This document shows, one piece after another, positions 35,191 to 43,308 of a stretch of 64,000 bases of DNA. The position numbers were made by a program, and so were the translations under genes. Position 1 is the first letter of the stretch. Each line of letters opens with the position of its first letter. Source of the stretch: an uncultured Lachnospiraceae bacterium (GTDB lineage Bacteria; Bacillota; Clostridia; Lachnospirales; Lachnospiraceae); contig CAJTNT010000012.1 in the NCBI GenBank assembly GCA_910577785.1, positions 28,445 to 92,444 of the forward strand, read 5' to 3'. The notes beneath the pieces are model-generated. The model was not told where the DNA came from and searched no databases. It saw only the letters and a program-made list of their open reading frames with translations.

Positions 35191-35287
35191 GCGGAAAGGG
35201 GAGGCTGCAGCAGAAACCAAGGTTTCTTTATGCAGCCTCCCCTTTGCCCCGCTATGGATTGGAGGCACTATGCTTCTTTTGGCATTC
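35191..35287. repeat. 97-bp direct repeat, copy 1 (hairpin-forming), left flank of the RloAB module
   Basis: Begins GCGGAAAGGGGAGGCTGCAG and ends CTTCTTTTGGCATTC. Identical over 97 bp to 37813-37909. Inside it AAAGGGGAGGCTGCA (35195-35209) pairs with TGCAGCCTCCCCTTT (35231-35245), enclosing GAAACC/GGTTTC. The two copies bracket exactly the two defence genes. Confidence 0.95.
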
Positions 35288-35331
35288 TGCAGGCGCTTCT
35301 TCAGAGTAAGATGATTTCCGCCATCATTTTT

Positions 35332-36204
35332 CTACTTTCCATATTGTTTTAGCTTCTCCATTAATTTCCATAAATTACAGCCTATACGATCAACTAAATC
35401 ATATTCTTCGGATGCAAATCCTTTTGCTTGATTTATCGCATAATCAATGTTGGGCATATACTGTGCCGCAAATCTAATTCCACTTTTTCCATGATGGGCT
35501 CTATCAGAAACAGCTTTGCTGACAAATGTATGTTTGTCTGATACTTTTTTGTTCTCTTTTATGTCGTCTAAACTCTTGCCAAACTCTCCTAGTATATCGG
35601 CCAAATGCATTAATAGCCAGAATTCAAAACAAGGATTCGCAATATAGCATTGGTATCCATTCACCTGGCAATGTTTGATACATTCAAGCATATTTGTTTC
35701 TGAATGTGTGTATATATCCCTGTCAATCATTACCGCAAATTCATCCAATTCTTGATTATACTTTCTCAAATACTTCCTATAATTAATATCATAACCTATC
35801 TTTTTCAGTTCCGTAACAAATATATTACGTTTCTTTTTCGGTATTTTATTCGAATCCTCTAAATACTGACGTATAAAGTCTACAGAATATTGCTCTTTAA
35901 ACTGTTCCGATATTTCCCTAAGAATATCATCTTCGTTCTGCTCCCTAAGCCTAATATACTCTTCCAAAAGCTCCAGTACCTGCTGAGGGGCGCTGTCTGT
36001 ATCTTTCTTCCCCCTGCGCAGGACTTCTACATCTATTTTTGCATTAATGCCCATTTTCTCTCTATTTTTTGATACGCCGTCAAAGTATTCTTTTTCCGTT
36101 TCATTGCCTTCCACAGACAGAAAAATCCTCTTTTCTGGCAGAATCTTTTGGTACTCTTCTTCACGGTCATACACCGTTGATGTCAGCCTATAACGATTAA
36201 TCAT
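35332..36204 (-). CDS. RloB-family protein (AbiLii-like), anti-phage module
   Basis: 290 residues of the RloB family, which includes AbiLii of the lactococcal abortive-infection system AbiL. Visible signature: FLSVEGNETEKEYF (EGxTE) near residue 30, VMIDRDIYTH (acidic DxD) and ANPCFEFWLLMH, a TOPRIM-like acidic arrangement suggesting nuclease-type metal binding. The start at 36204 overlaps the end of rloA by 8 bases and follows GGAGG, so the two are coupled. Codon use is clearly AT-richer than in neighbouring genes. Target and mechanism are not known. Confidence 0.85.
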   Translation of the reverse strand: MINRYRLTSTVYDREEEYQKILPEKRIFLSVEGNETEKEYFDGVSKNREKMGINAKIDVEVLRRGKKDTDSAPQQVLELLEEYIRLREQNEDDILREISEQFKEQYSVDFIRQYLEDSNKIPKKKRNIFVTELKKIGYDINYRKYLRKYNQELDEFAVMIDRDIYTHSETNMLECIKHCQVNGYQCYIANPCFEFWLLMHLADILGEFGKSLDDIKENKKVSDKHTFVSKAVSDRAHHGKSGIRFAAQYMPNIDYAINQAKGFASEEYDLVDRIGCNLWKLMEKLKQYGK

Positions 36205-37570
36205 CCATAACCTCCAAAATCTGTTCCTCAAACACCGGCACGGCCTCGTAACGTCCTAATAAGTATTCTTTATCAATTTTTTTATCATAACGTTCTTTGT
36301 ACCGATTTAAAGAATAAATTTCAGAACTATGATCCTCCAACCGTTTTACAAACCATACTTCATCTTGTCGGACTAAATCTAAATCCAATAAATTTGAATC
36401 ATGTGTTGTTGCAATTATCTGTGACGAATCACTCTCCGTCAATGTATAAAAAAGCTCTAAAAATTTTCTAGTAAGATTCGTATGAAGGCTCCTGTCAATT
36501 TCATCTATGAAAACTACTCTATTTCTATTATGCTCACAAAATAATGGGAGCAGGTCAAATAACCTCTGTGTCCCATCCGATTCCTCTGCATATTCAAAAA
36601 GCTCCTGCGCATTTCCATGATTCTGCATCATCTTTGTGGTAATGATATTTCCTTCTTCGTCTTCGCGCAAAGAATATACCTGATTATTTATCCTGAACAT
36701 GACAGAGTCTTCTTCAAGATCATTTGATATTCTAATCTTTAGCTTTTCCGCATACTCTCCTGGAATACCTTCAAAAATTTTATCAAACTCCATCCTTCCC
36801 ATTTTAGACTCAACTGACTCAATCCCTGTATCAAAATACTTCAATAAATCAGAAAAAAGGCTTCTGACTCCCTCGTTTTCAACTAATTGGTTCAACCCAC
36901 TATATTGGCTTGTCGGAAATAAAATGATAATGCTTTGGAACCATTCATAAACATCCAAAACTTCGCCAAAAACGCCGCTTTTCCTGTTACTTCTTTCCGC
37001 AATGTCACTTAAAATACTTTTTCTCTTCATAGATGCTGATATATTTTTCCCAAAATCATCTAAATAAATTTCCCATCTCATTTGTTCTGCTTCGCTTTTG
37101 TACTTTACTTCACTATCTGTAAAACGATTCCCTTTCTCATCCAAATCCCTATTAAAAATACAGGTTTCAGAGCCATTTTTTTCTATTCGGATTAACCATT
37201 CAGAAAGAATTTCCTTTGATACATATGAGATTACAATTCCATAAGAATATTCTTTCCCTGATTTTGTAAGCAATCTGTATTCAAACACGCCAGGCTGTTT
37301 ATATCCTTCATAACAAATCCTGAAATATTTTCTGTTTAAATCTACTTCCTCAAGCCCTTCTAAAATGATATCTCTCGAGAAATCAATCGCTTTGATAAAG
37401 TTACTTTTTCCCCCTGCATTCGCGCCATAAATAAGACTCGTTTTTAGAATTTTCCTCCCGCTTCTATTCAAAATATGGGCTTTATGCCTTGCAACTTTTG
37501 ATGCACGCATAGATATCGTCTGTGTATTTCGAAAAGACAAAAAATTACTTACCGAAAATCCTATAAACAT
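36197..37570 (-). CDS. RloA-like AAA ATPase, anti-phage module
   Basis: 457-residue ATPase of the ABC/OLD-like AAA_15 type. Walker A is GANAGGKSNF near residue 50; the signature region is HGNAQELFEYAEESDGTQR (near 305-320); Walker B VVFIDEIDRSLH and the switch His in ATTHDSNLL follow. Such ATPases pair with RloB/AbiLii in phage defence (AbiL-like). The N-terminal IGFSVSNFLSFRN is typical. Start at 37570 follows AGAGGGCAGG, with a strong promoter upstream. AT-rich composition and flanking direct repeats indicate acquisition by transfer. Confidence 0.9.
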   Translation of the reverse strand: MFIGFSVSNFLSFRNTQTISMRASKVARHKAHILNRSGRKILKTSLIYGANAGGKSNFIKAIDFSRDIILEGLEEVDLNRKYFRICYEGYKQPGVFEYRLLTKSGKEYSYGIVISYVSKEILSEWLIRIEKNGSETCIFNRDLDEKGNRFTDSEVKYKSEAEQMRWEIYLDDFGKNISASMKRKSILSDIAERSNRKSGVFGEVLDVYEWFQSIIILFPTSQYSGLNQLVENEGVRSLFSDLLKYFDTGIESVESKMGRMEFDKIFEGIPGEYAEKLKIRISNDLEEDSVMFRINNQVYSLREDEEGNIITTKMMQNHGNAQELFEYAEESDGTQRLFDLLPLFCEHNRNRVVFIDEIDRSLHTNLTRKFLELFYTLTESDSSQIIATTHDSNLLDLDLVRQDEVWFVKRLEDHSSEIYSLNRYKERYDKKIDKEYLLGRYEAVPVFEEQILEVMDD

Positions 37571-37698
37571 TTTTACCTGCCCTCTTTCTATTTGTTATAC
37601 TCACGAATAATGAAATTTACCGTATCGTTGGGGATAATCACACTCATGAATCCTCGTTATTTTGCAAATATTAATGATTATCCATATATATTATAGCC

Positions 37699-37728
37699 AT
37701 TATATTGTGAATATTTCTCTTTTGTCAA
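37699..37728 (-). promoter_or_regulatory. promoter of the rloA-rloB operon
   Basis: On the minus strand TTGACA (37723-37728) and TATAAT (37699-37704), both consensus, 18-base spacing, about 130 bases before rloA. Confidence 0.85.
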
Positions 37729-37812
37729 TATGTTATATCATATTTTGTTTATCCTCCCTCTTACGATTGGATTCGTATTCTTGAGGTGGGGTAAACGGCC
37801 AAACAAACCCCT

Positions 37813-37909
37813 GCGGAAAGGGGAGGCTGCAGCAGAAACCAAGGTTTCTTTATGCAGCCTCCCCTTTGCCCCGCTATGGATTGGAGGCACTATGCTTCTT
37901 TTGGCATTC
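37813..37909. repeat. 97-bp direct repeat, copy 2, right flank of the RloAB module
   Basis: Perfect copy of 35191-35287. It lies 80 bases beyond the 3' end of galT, in the 37571-37987 gap, which otherwise holds the rloA promoter and AT-rich DNA. Confidence 0.95.
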
Positions 37910-37987
37910 GCCTGTGTGCTTCCTTTGGGTATAAATTGTGATTTTTTCTCATTTTCTATTATACTATGTTTCTGTGCTATCGCATAT

Positions 37988-39484
37988 CTACAGGCTTGCC
38001 AGGAACCTGTCAAAGGCTTTTGGGCCTTCTTCGTCTCTCTTGTATACCCCAGCATGCTCCAATACCTTGCTGAATACCAGGGCAATTTCTTTGTGAAGGA
38101 TTTCCATTACGTTATCGCGGGTAACCTGGGGGTATTTGGGCAGGAACTCCTCCACCCAGTCGGCGTGTTTCTCAATCGTTTTATCGGCGCGGATGTCGTT
38201 GCCATTGATGATTGCGTCCGCCAGGGTTTCCATTTCATCTTTCAGCCTTGCGGGAAGCACGGCCAGGCCCATTACCTCAATCAGGCCGATATTTTCTTTC
38301 TTGATGTGATGCAGCTCAGCATGGGGATGGTATACGCCGAGGGGATGCTCCTCCGTAGTGATATTGTTGCGCAGCACCAGATCCAGCTCAAAGAGTTCCC
38401 CGCGCTTCCTAGCGATTGGCGTAATCGTATTGTGCGGCTCGCCGTCCGTCTCGGCCAGGATGAAGGCGTCTTCGTCTGTATAACTGCGCCAGGCCATGAG
38501 GATCCTGTCGGCAAGGGCAATCAGGCGTCCTGTGTCCTCCCCGGCAATGCGGATGACGGACATCGGCCATTTGACAACGCCTGATTTTATGTCTTCAAAT
38601 CCCTTTACCGTAAACTCACGCTCCATGGGCGCCTTGGCCATGGCAAATTCGTAGCTGCCGCCCTGGAAATGGTCATGGCTTAAAATGGATCCGCCTACGA
38701 TGGGCAGGTCTGCATTGGAGCCCACGATGTAGTGCGGGAACTGTTTTACAAAATCAAAGAGCTTGCAGAATGTCCCATGCTCAATTTTCATCGGGATATG
38801 CTGAGAATTGAACACGATGCAGTGCTCGTTGTAATATACATAAGGGGAATACTGGAAACCCCATTTGCTGTCCTGGATGGTTACAGGGATAATCCTGTGG
38901 TTCTGCCTGGCAGGATGGTTGATGCGGCCCGCATAACCTTCATTCTCCATGCAGAGCAGGCACTTGGGGTAGCCGCTCTGCTTGGCATTTTTGGCGGCAG
39001 CGATAGCCTTGGGATCCTTCTCCGGCTTGGAAAGGTTGATGGTGATATCCATTTCACCGTAAGGGGTCTGGGCCTTCCATTTTACGTCCTTGGCAATGCG
39101 GTAACGGCGGATGTAATCGCTGTCCTGGCTTAACTGGTAATAGAAATCAGTGGCTGCCTTGGCGCCTTCCTGTTCATAAATCTGCCAGAACTTGCGAATC
39201 ACCTCACTAGGGCGCGGCATCAGCTTAGACATCAGCTTTGTGTCCAGCAAGTCGCGGTATACCACGCCATTTTCCTCTAATACGCCATGCTCATAAGCAA
39301 AGTCCAAAAGTTCTTTCAGCACGGGCTCCAGCTCTACATTTTCATATGTTTCTGCGGGTTCCTCGTATTCTTCAATCTGAAGTGTCTCCAATAATTGGTT
39401 GGTGGTAAATATCACATCTTCTTCTGTGATCAGGTTCCGTTCTAAGCCGTAACATACCAGCTTCTTGATCGCTTCGTTTATCAT
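37988..39484 (-). CDS. galT: UDP-glucose--hexose-1-phosphate uridylyltransferase
   Basis: 498-residue GalT of the Firmicutes type (class II), which swaps UMP between UDP-glucose and galactose-1-phosphate in the Leloir pathway. Family marks: PRPSEVIRKFWQIYE, the active-site region ILSHDHFQGGSYEFAMA and RNHRII-like PARQNHRIIPVT. The start at 39484 follows GGAGG. It is 134 bases downstream of galK on the same strand and belongs to that operon; galE is not in the window. Confidence 0.95.
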   Translation of the reverse strand: MINEAIKKLVCYGLERNLITEEDVIFTTNQLLETLQIEEYEEPAETYENVELEPVLKELLDFAYEHGVLEENGVVYRDLLDTKLMSKLMPRPSEVIRKFWQIYEQEGAKAATDFYYQLSQDSDYIRRYRIAKDVKWKAQTPYGEMDITINLSKPEKDPKAIAAAKNAKQSGYPKCLLCMENEGYAGRINHPARQNHRIIPVTIQDSKWGFQYSPYVYYNEHCIVFNSQHIPMKIEHGTFCKLFDFVKQFPHYIVGSNADLPIVGGSILSHDHFQGGSYEFAMAKAPMEREFTVKGFEDIKSGVVKWPMSVIRIAGEDTGRLIALADRILMAWRSYTDEDAFILAETDGEPHNTITPIARKRGELFELDLVLRNNITTEEHPLGVYHPHAELHHIKKENIGLIEVMGLAVLPARLKDEMETLADAIINGNDIRADKTIEKHADWVEEFLPKYPQVTRDNVMEILHKEIALVFSKVLEHAGVYKRDEEGPKAFDRFLASL

Positions 39485-39618
39485 GAAAAAATCCTCCCTG
39501 CACTATTATAGTCTACTTTAGGACTGTTAAGGGATTCCCCTGTGCCATCTGCAAAGCCATGCCTTAACAGCCCCTTACAGCAGCCCGAAAACCTGCTACG
39601 GGCATCCATTGATCCTTC

Positions 39619-40899
39619 TTAGAGTACTTTTATCCCGCCGAAGGGGCGCACTTTCAATACATGGCAGGAGCCTTCGCCGTAAACATTGTCCAGGCCGCGG
39701 CGGTACTCTTCTACGAAATCATCTGCCACAAATGCCTGGATGGTGCCTGCAAAACCGCCGCCATGGACACGGCTTACGCCATGGCCGGGAAGGATACTGT
39801 CGCTGACTGCCAGGCCAATGGATACGCTTTGATTCTGCACGTCTTTGTTGGTATAGATATTCTGCAGATACTTAAAGGAAGAATCCCCAGATTCCTTTAC
39901 CGTCTGCAGGAAGGCCTGGAAATCCCCTTCCCGGAGGGCGGAAACTTCCTTTTCTACGCGCTTATCCTCTTCGAAGAAATGCAGGGCGCGTAAAACTGGG
40001 CGGTCGCCGCATTTTTTACGGATCTTCGGCAGTTCTTTGCAGAAACTTGCCGGGTCTACTTCGCGCAGGAAATCCTTGCCAAAATATTTGGCCACCTTTT
40101 TCATCTCTTGGGGGATCAGGGCGTAATCGTCTGTTAGGTCTGCGTGGGAACCCTTGGTATCGGTGATGCAGAGGCTGTGCTTATACACGCCGAAATCTAC
40201 CTCCACCTTTTCCACGATTGGGCTGGCAGGCTCTGCAAAATCAATATGTATCAGCCCGCCTACGGAGCAGGCCATCTGATCCATCAGGCCGCAGGGCTTA
40301 CCGAAGTATACGTTCTCGGCATATTGAGCGACCTGGGCGATTTCTACCGGGCTGACAGACATCTCGTTGTACAGGCCGGAGAGGATGGTTCCTACCAGGA
40401 CTTCAAAGGCCGCGGAGCTGGACATGCCAGCGCCGTTGAGCACGTCGCTGGTGACATAGGCCTGGAAGCCGCCTATTTTGTGGCCGTTCTTCTGCAGGCC
40501 GTAAGCCATGCCGCGGATTAGGCCCACTGAAGTGCCTTCTTCCTCTTTTTTGTTCTCCAGATTGGAAAGATCCACTGTAATCATCGGGTAGCCATCAGAC
40601 AGGAGCTGGATCTGGTTCTCCTCTGTCCGGCGGACAATGGCAATGGCGTCCAGGTTGATGGAAGCCGCCAGAACCTCGCCATGCTGGTGGTCTGTGTGGT
40701 TGCCGCCTACCTCGCTGCGGCCAGGGGCGCTGTAGATCTCTGCCTCGCCGGAACCATACAGGTTTTCAAACTCACGGATGGCCCGCTGGTAACGAGTACA
40801 CTGGTAAGGAAGGACGCAGGGATCTACATAGATTTCCGCCAGGCGCTCCTGATGTTGTTGGGCTGCAAATTCCTCCAATAGTGTTTTTGTGTGTTCCAT
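39619..40899 (-). CDS. galK: galactokinase
   Basis: 426-residue GHMP kinase that phosphorylates galactose at C1. The three family motifs are present: GRSEVGGNHTDHQHG, NGAGMSSSAAFEVL and RVHGGGFAGTIQAF. The N-terminus is about 30 residues longer than in E. coli GalK, as in other Clostridia. Start at 40899 follows TAGGAGG. The promoter at 41044-41072 carries two TTTAGTAAA sites matching the palindrome in front of the nearby LacI-family gene, indicating repression by that regulator. First gene of the galK-galT operon. Confidence 0.95.
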   Translation of the reverse strand: MEHTKTLLEEFAAQQHQERLAEIYVDPCVLPYQCTRYQRAIREFENLYGSGEAEIYSAPGRSEVGGNHTDHQHGEVLAASINLDAIAIVRRTEENQIQLLSDGYPMITVDLSNLENKKEEEGTSVGLIRGMAYGLQKNGHKIGGFQAYVTSDVLNGAGMSSSAAFEVLVGTILSGLYNEMSVSPVEIAQVAQYAENVYFGKPCGLMDQMACSVGGLIHIDFAEPASPIVEKVEVDFGVYKHSLCITDTKGSHADLTDDYALIPQEMKKVAKYFGKDFLREVDPASFCKELPKIRKKCGDRPVLRALHFFEEDKRVEKEVSALREGDFQAFLQTVKESGDSSFKYLQNIYTNKDVQNQSVSIGLAVSDSILPGHGVSRVHGGGFAGTIQAFVADDFVEEYRRGLDNVYGEGSCHVLKVRPFGGIKVL

Positions 40900-41043
40900 A
40901 GTCTTTCACTCGCCTCCTAAAATCTATTCTGCATAACTATTTGATGCCTTATCACAATGTGAGGATCGTATTCCATGCTTATTGTATGACAATGCAGGGA
41001 TGGCATTCCATGCTTCATGGTATGGCTTTCTCCTCATATCTAC

Positions 41044-41086
41044 ATTATATACAACCTTTAGTAAACAGTCAATCTCATTTAGTAAA
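41044..41086 (-). promoter_or_regulatory. galK promoter with two operator half-sites
   Basis: On the minus strand TTGACT (41067-41072), 17 bases, then TATAAT (41044-41049). TTTAGTAAA occurs on the plus strand at 41057-41065 (inside the spacer) and 41078-41086 (just upstream of the -35), 21 bases or two helical turns apart. Confidence 0.85.
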
Positions 41087-41090
41087 TACA

Positions 41091-41945
41091 TTATAATACT
41101 TTCGAAGACAGATATTCTAATATGCTATGGACTGCTACATTGCCTTCGCCGGCAGCTTTGGCGTATTGGTAAGGCCTGCCGGTGCAGTCGCCGGCGGCGT
41201 AGCAGCCTGGAAGGTTCGTCTTCTGGGCGCGGTCTACCTGGATGTGGGAGCCTTGCATTTCCAGGCCTTTTAAGAGAACCGCAGGGCTGATGCTTTCTCT
41301 TAGGATAAATACGCCGTCTACTGGGGTTTCCTGCCCCTGGTAGGAGATGGCCTGTACACGGTCTGTCCCAAGGATCTCTGAAGGGCAGCCCAGGTGGTGG
41401 GTGATATTGGATGCAGGGGAACCATCGCCCTTGTAGGTGGTAAAGAGGGTGAGGGCAGAAGCTATCCCTGCCAGGTAATCAATTTCCGAATTAAATTTGG
41501 GACTTGTACAGATGACAGCAATATTTTTCTGCTTGTAGAGGAAGCCGTCACAGGTGGCGCAATAGCTGACGCCTTTGCCCAACAGCTCTGTCTCACCGGG
41601 GATGGGTTTGGCCGTCTCTATGCCGGTGGCCAGAAGGATGGCTTTGGACTCGTAAATCTTCTGGCCAGCGCTTGCGGCGTAGTGGGAACCCATAGAGTAG
41701 ACAGCATTAATACGCTCCGGGGTGATGCGGATGCCAGCATCCTTGATTTGCTGTTGGAAGGCGCGCCTCATCTCTTCGCCTGTCACATCCGGCAGGCCGG
41801 GATAATTACGGATGCGCTCTGCTTTTTCAATTTTTATGCTCAGATCCGGGCTCCCAAACCAAAGAAAGGACAGATCCCTTGCCTGAGCCGTCAGGGCTGC
41901 GGAAACGCCTGCGGGGCCGCTTCCGATAATCATGAAGTCGTGCAT
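41091..41945 (-). CDS. thioredoxin reductase-like FAD/NAD(P)-dependent oxidoreductase
   Basis: 284-residue flavoprotein. FAD-binding IIGSGPAGVSAALTA at the N-terminus, ATGIE, redox pair CATCDG in the middle, and the second FAD contact AAGDCTGRPYQYAKAAGEG. The NAD(P) site has the degenerate VICTSPKFNSEI in place of GGGDSA, which is unusual for thioredoxin reductase and suggests different electron donor use (ferredoxin-type enzymes of Clostridia lose this site too). The start at 41945 follows GGAGG. It is upstream of galK on the same strand but separated by the galK promoter. Confidence 0.85.
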   Translation of the reverse strand: MHDFMIIGSGPAGVSAALTAQARDLSFLWFGSPDLSIKIEKAERIRNYPGLPDVTGEEMRRAFQQQIKDAGIRITPERINAVYSMGSHYAASAGQKIYESKAILLATGIETAKPIPGETELLGKGVSYCATCDGFLYKQKNIAVICTSPKFNSEIDYLAGIASALTLFTTYKGDGSPASNITHHLGCPSEILGTDRVQAISYQGQETPVDGVFILRESISPAVLLKGLEMQGSHIQVDRAQKTNLPGCYAAGDCTGRPYQYAKAAGEGNVAVHSILEYLSSKVL

Positions 41946-42164
41946 AGAAATACCTCCTTGCGTGTAAAATGCCATTTTAGATTATTAAGGTTCGCATCCC
42001 AAGAAATATGCGGGTTTAGCATAGGCCGAGAGAAGCCCATTACACTTATTATAGCACATCTGTCATTATTTGTCATTGGATGGTTTTGACCTCAGATTGC
42101 AGCAAAATCAGGCATGGTTCTAGAGTAAACTTCTGATAAACTAATTATAGCAGTACAAAAATAA

Positions 42165-42182
42165 TTTAGTAAATTTACTAAA
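42165..42182. promoter_or_regulatory. 18-bp operator TTTAGTAAATTTACTAAA
   Basis: Perfect palindrome 68 bases before the LacI-family gene. Its half-site recurs twice in the galK promoter, so it is the likely autoregulatory site of that regulator. Confidence 0.85.
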
Positions 42183-42250
42183 ATACCATTTCCTTTTGGC
42201 GTTTTTTTTGTTATACTGTATTTATCTTGCATTTTATAGGAGGTTATGCT

Positions 42251-43246
42251 ATGGCGACGATTAAAGATATTGCAGTATCTGCCGGGGTTTCCTCTGCAAC
42301 CGTTTCAAGAATTTTGAATAATGACAGTACTTTGAATGTTTCTCCGGAAACACGGCAAAAGGTTTTGGATACAGCACATTCGCTGAATTACAAGAAGAAA
42401 TCCAGGGCTTCCAGCAAATCCGTCTATACGCTTGGCATTGTCCAGTGGTTTTCTCCCCAGCAGGAACTAGAGGATAACTATTATCTGCTGATCCGGCAGG
42501 GGATTGAGGATTTCTGTATGCAGAACTGCATCCATGTGGTACGGACTTATAAAGCGGACATCAATTATATGGATGCACTGAAGAACGTAGACGCGCTGAT
42601 TTGTGTAGGGAAGTTCAGCAAAGATGAGGTGAAGCAGTTCCGGGAACTTTCTTCCAGCATTATTTTCCTGGATATGCCAATTGAGGACAGCAACGTCTCC
42701 ACGATTACGCTGGATTTCGAACATGCGATGAAGACGGGAATGGATTACCTAGCCTCGCTGGGTCATAAGAAGATTGGTTTTTTTGGGGGGAAGGAATATC
42801 TGGCGGACGGCACACTGTTCCCGGATATGCGGAAGATGCTTTTTGTGCAGTATTGCGAAGCGCATGGCATTGTGTACCGTCCCTATATGCTGGAAGAAGT
42901 GTTCTCCATTGAATCCGGCTACCGCATGATGAACCAGATATTGGAGCTGGCAGAGCTGCCTACGGCAATTATTGCTTCGAGCGACCCGATTGCCATTGGG
43001 GCGCTGCGGGCGTTGAATGACAGGCGGATTCAGGTGCCAGGGGAGATTTCACTGATGGGGTTTGATGATACCAGCCTATCAGCGTTTACTTCACCACCTC
43101 TGACTACCATCCATGCGCCGGCTTATGATATGGGGAACTTTGGCGCGAATATCCTGTATAATATCCTCAAGCTGCAGCCCGCTACGGCGATGAAGATCCA
43201 GCTTCCCTGCCAGTTAAGGGTGAGAAAGTCTTGCGGGAAGACGTAA
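42251..43246 (+). CDS. galR: LacI family transcriptional regulator, probable galactose repressor
   Basis: 331 residues. The helix-turn-helix ATIKDIAVSAGVSSATVSRIL is at the extreme N-terminus, the hinge follows, and the sugar-binding domain has the usual IIASSDPIAIGALRAL and LMGFDDTSLS motifs. The ATG at 42251 follows TAGGAGG. Position next to galK-galT and the shared TTTAGTAAA sites support control of galactose use; the inducer is inferred. Gene symbol given by this context. Confidence 0.88.
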   Translation: MATIKDIAVSAGVSSATVSRILNNDSTLNVSPETRQKVLDTAHSLNYKKKSRASSKSVYTLGIVQWFSPQQELEDNYYLLIRQGIEDFCMQNCIHVVRTYKADINYMDALKNVDALICVGKFSKDEVKQFRELSSSIIFLDMPIEDSNVSTITLDFEHAMKTGMDYLASLGHKKIGFFGGKEYLADGTLFPDMRKMLFVQYCEAHGIVYRPYMLEEVFSIESGYRMMNQILELAELPTAIIASSDPIAIGALRALNDRRIQVPGEISLMGFDDTSLSAFTSPPLTTIHAPAYDMGNFGANILYNILKLQPATAMKIQLPCQLRVRKSCGKT

Positions 43247-43308
43247 AATAAGCATATGGGGAAGCCACTACTAAGCCCGAAAGCGCCGCTTAGTATCCTT
43301 GTACTATT

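Noticed and set aside
35332..37570. Part of a restriction-modification locus
   Set aside because: RloA/RloB are often found in such loci, but no methylase, specificity or restriction gene is in the window.
37730..38584. 284-codon plus-strand frame across the second 97-bp repeat
   Set aside because: Opposes galT and the repeat hairpin; no ribosome site and no family similarity.
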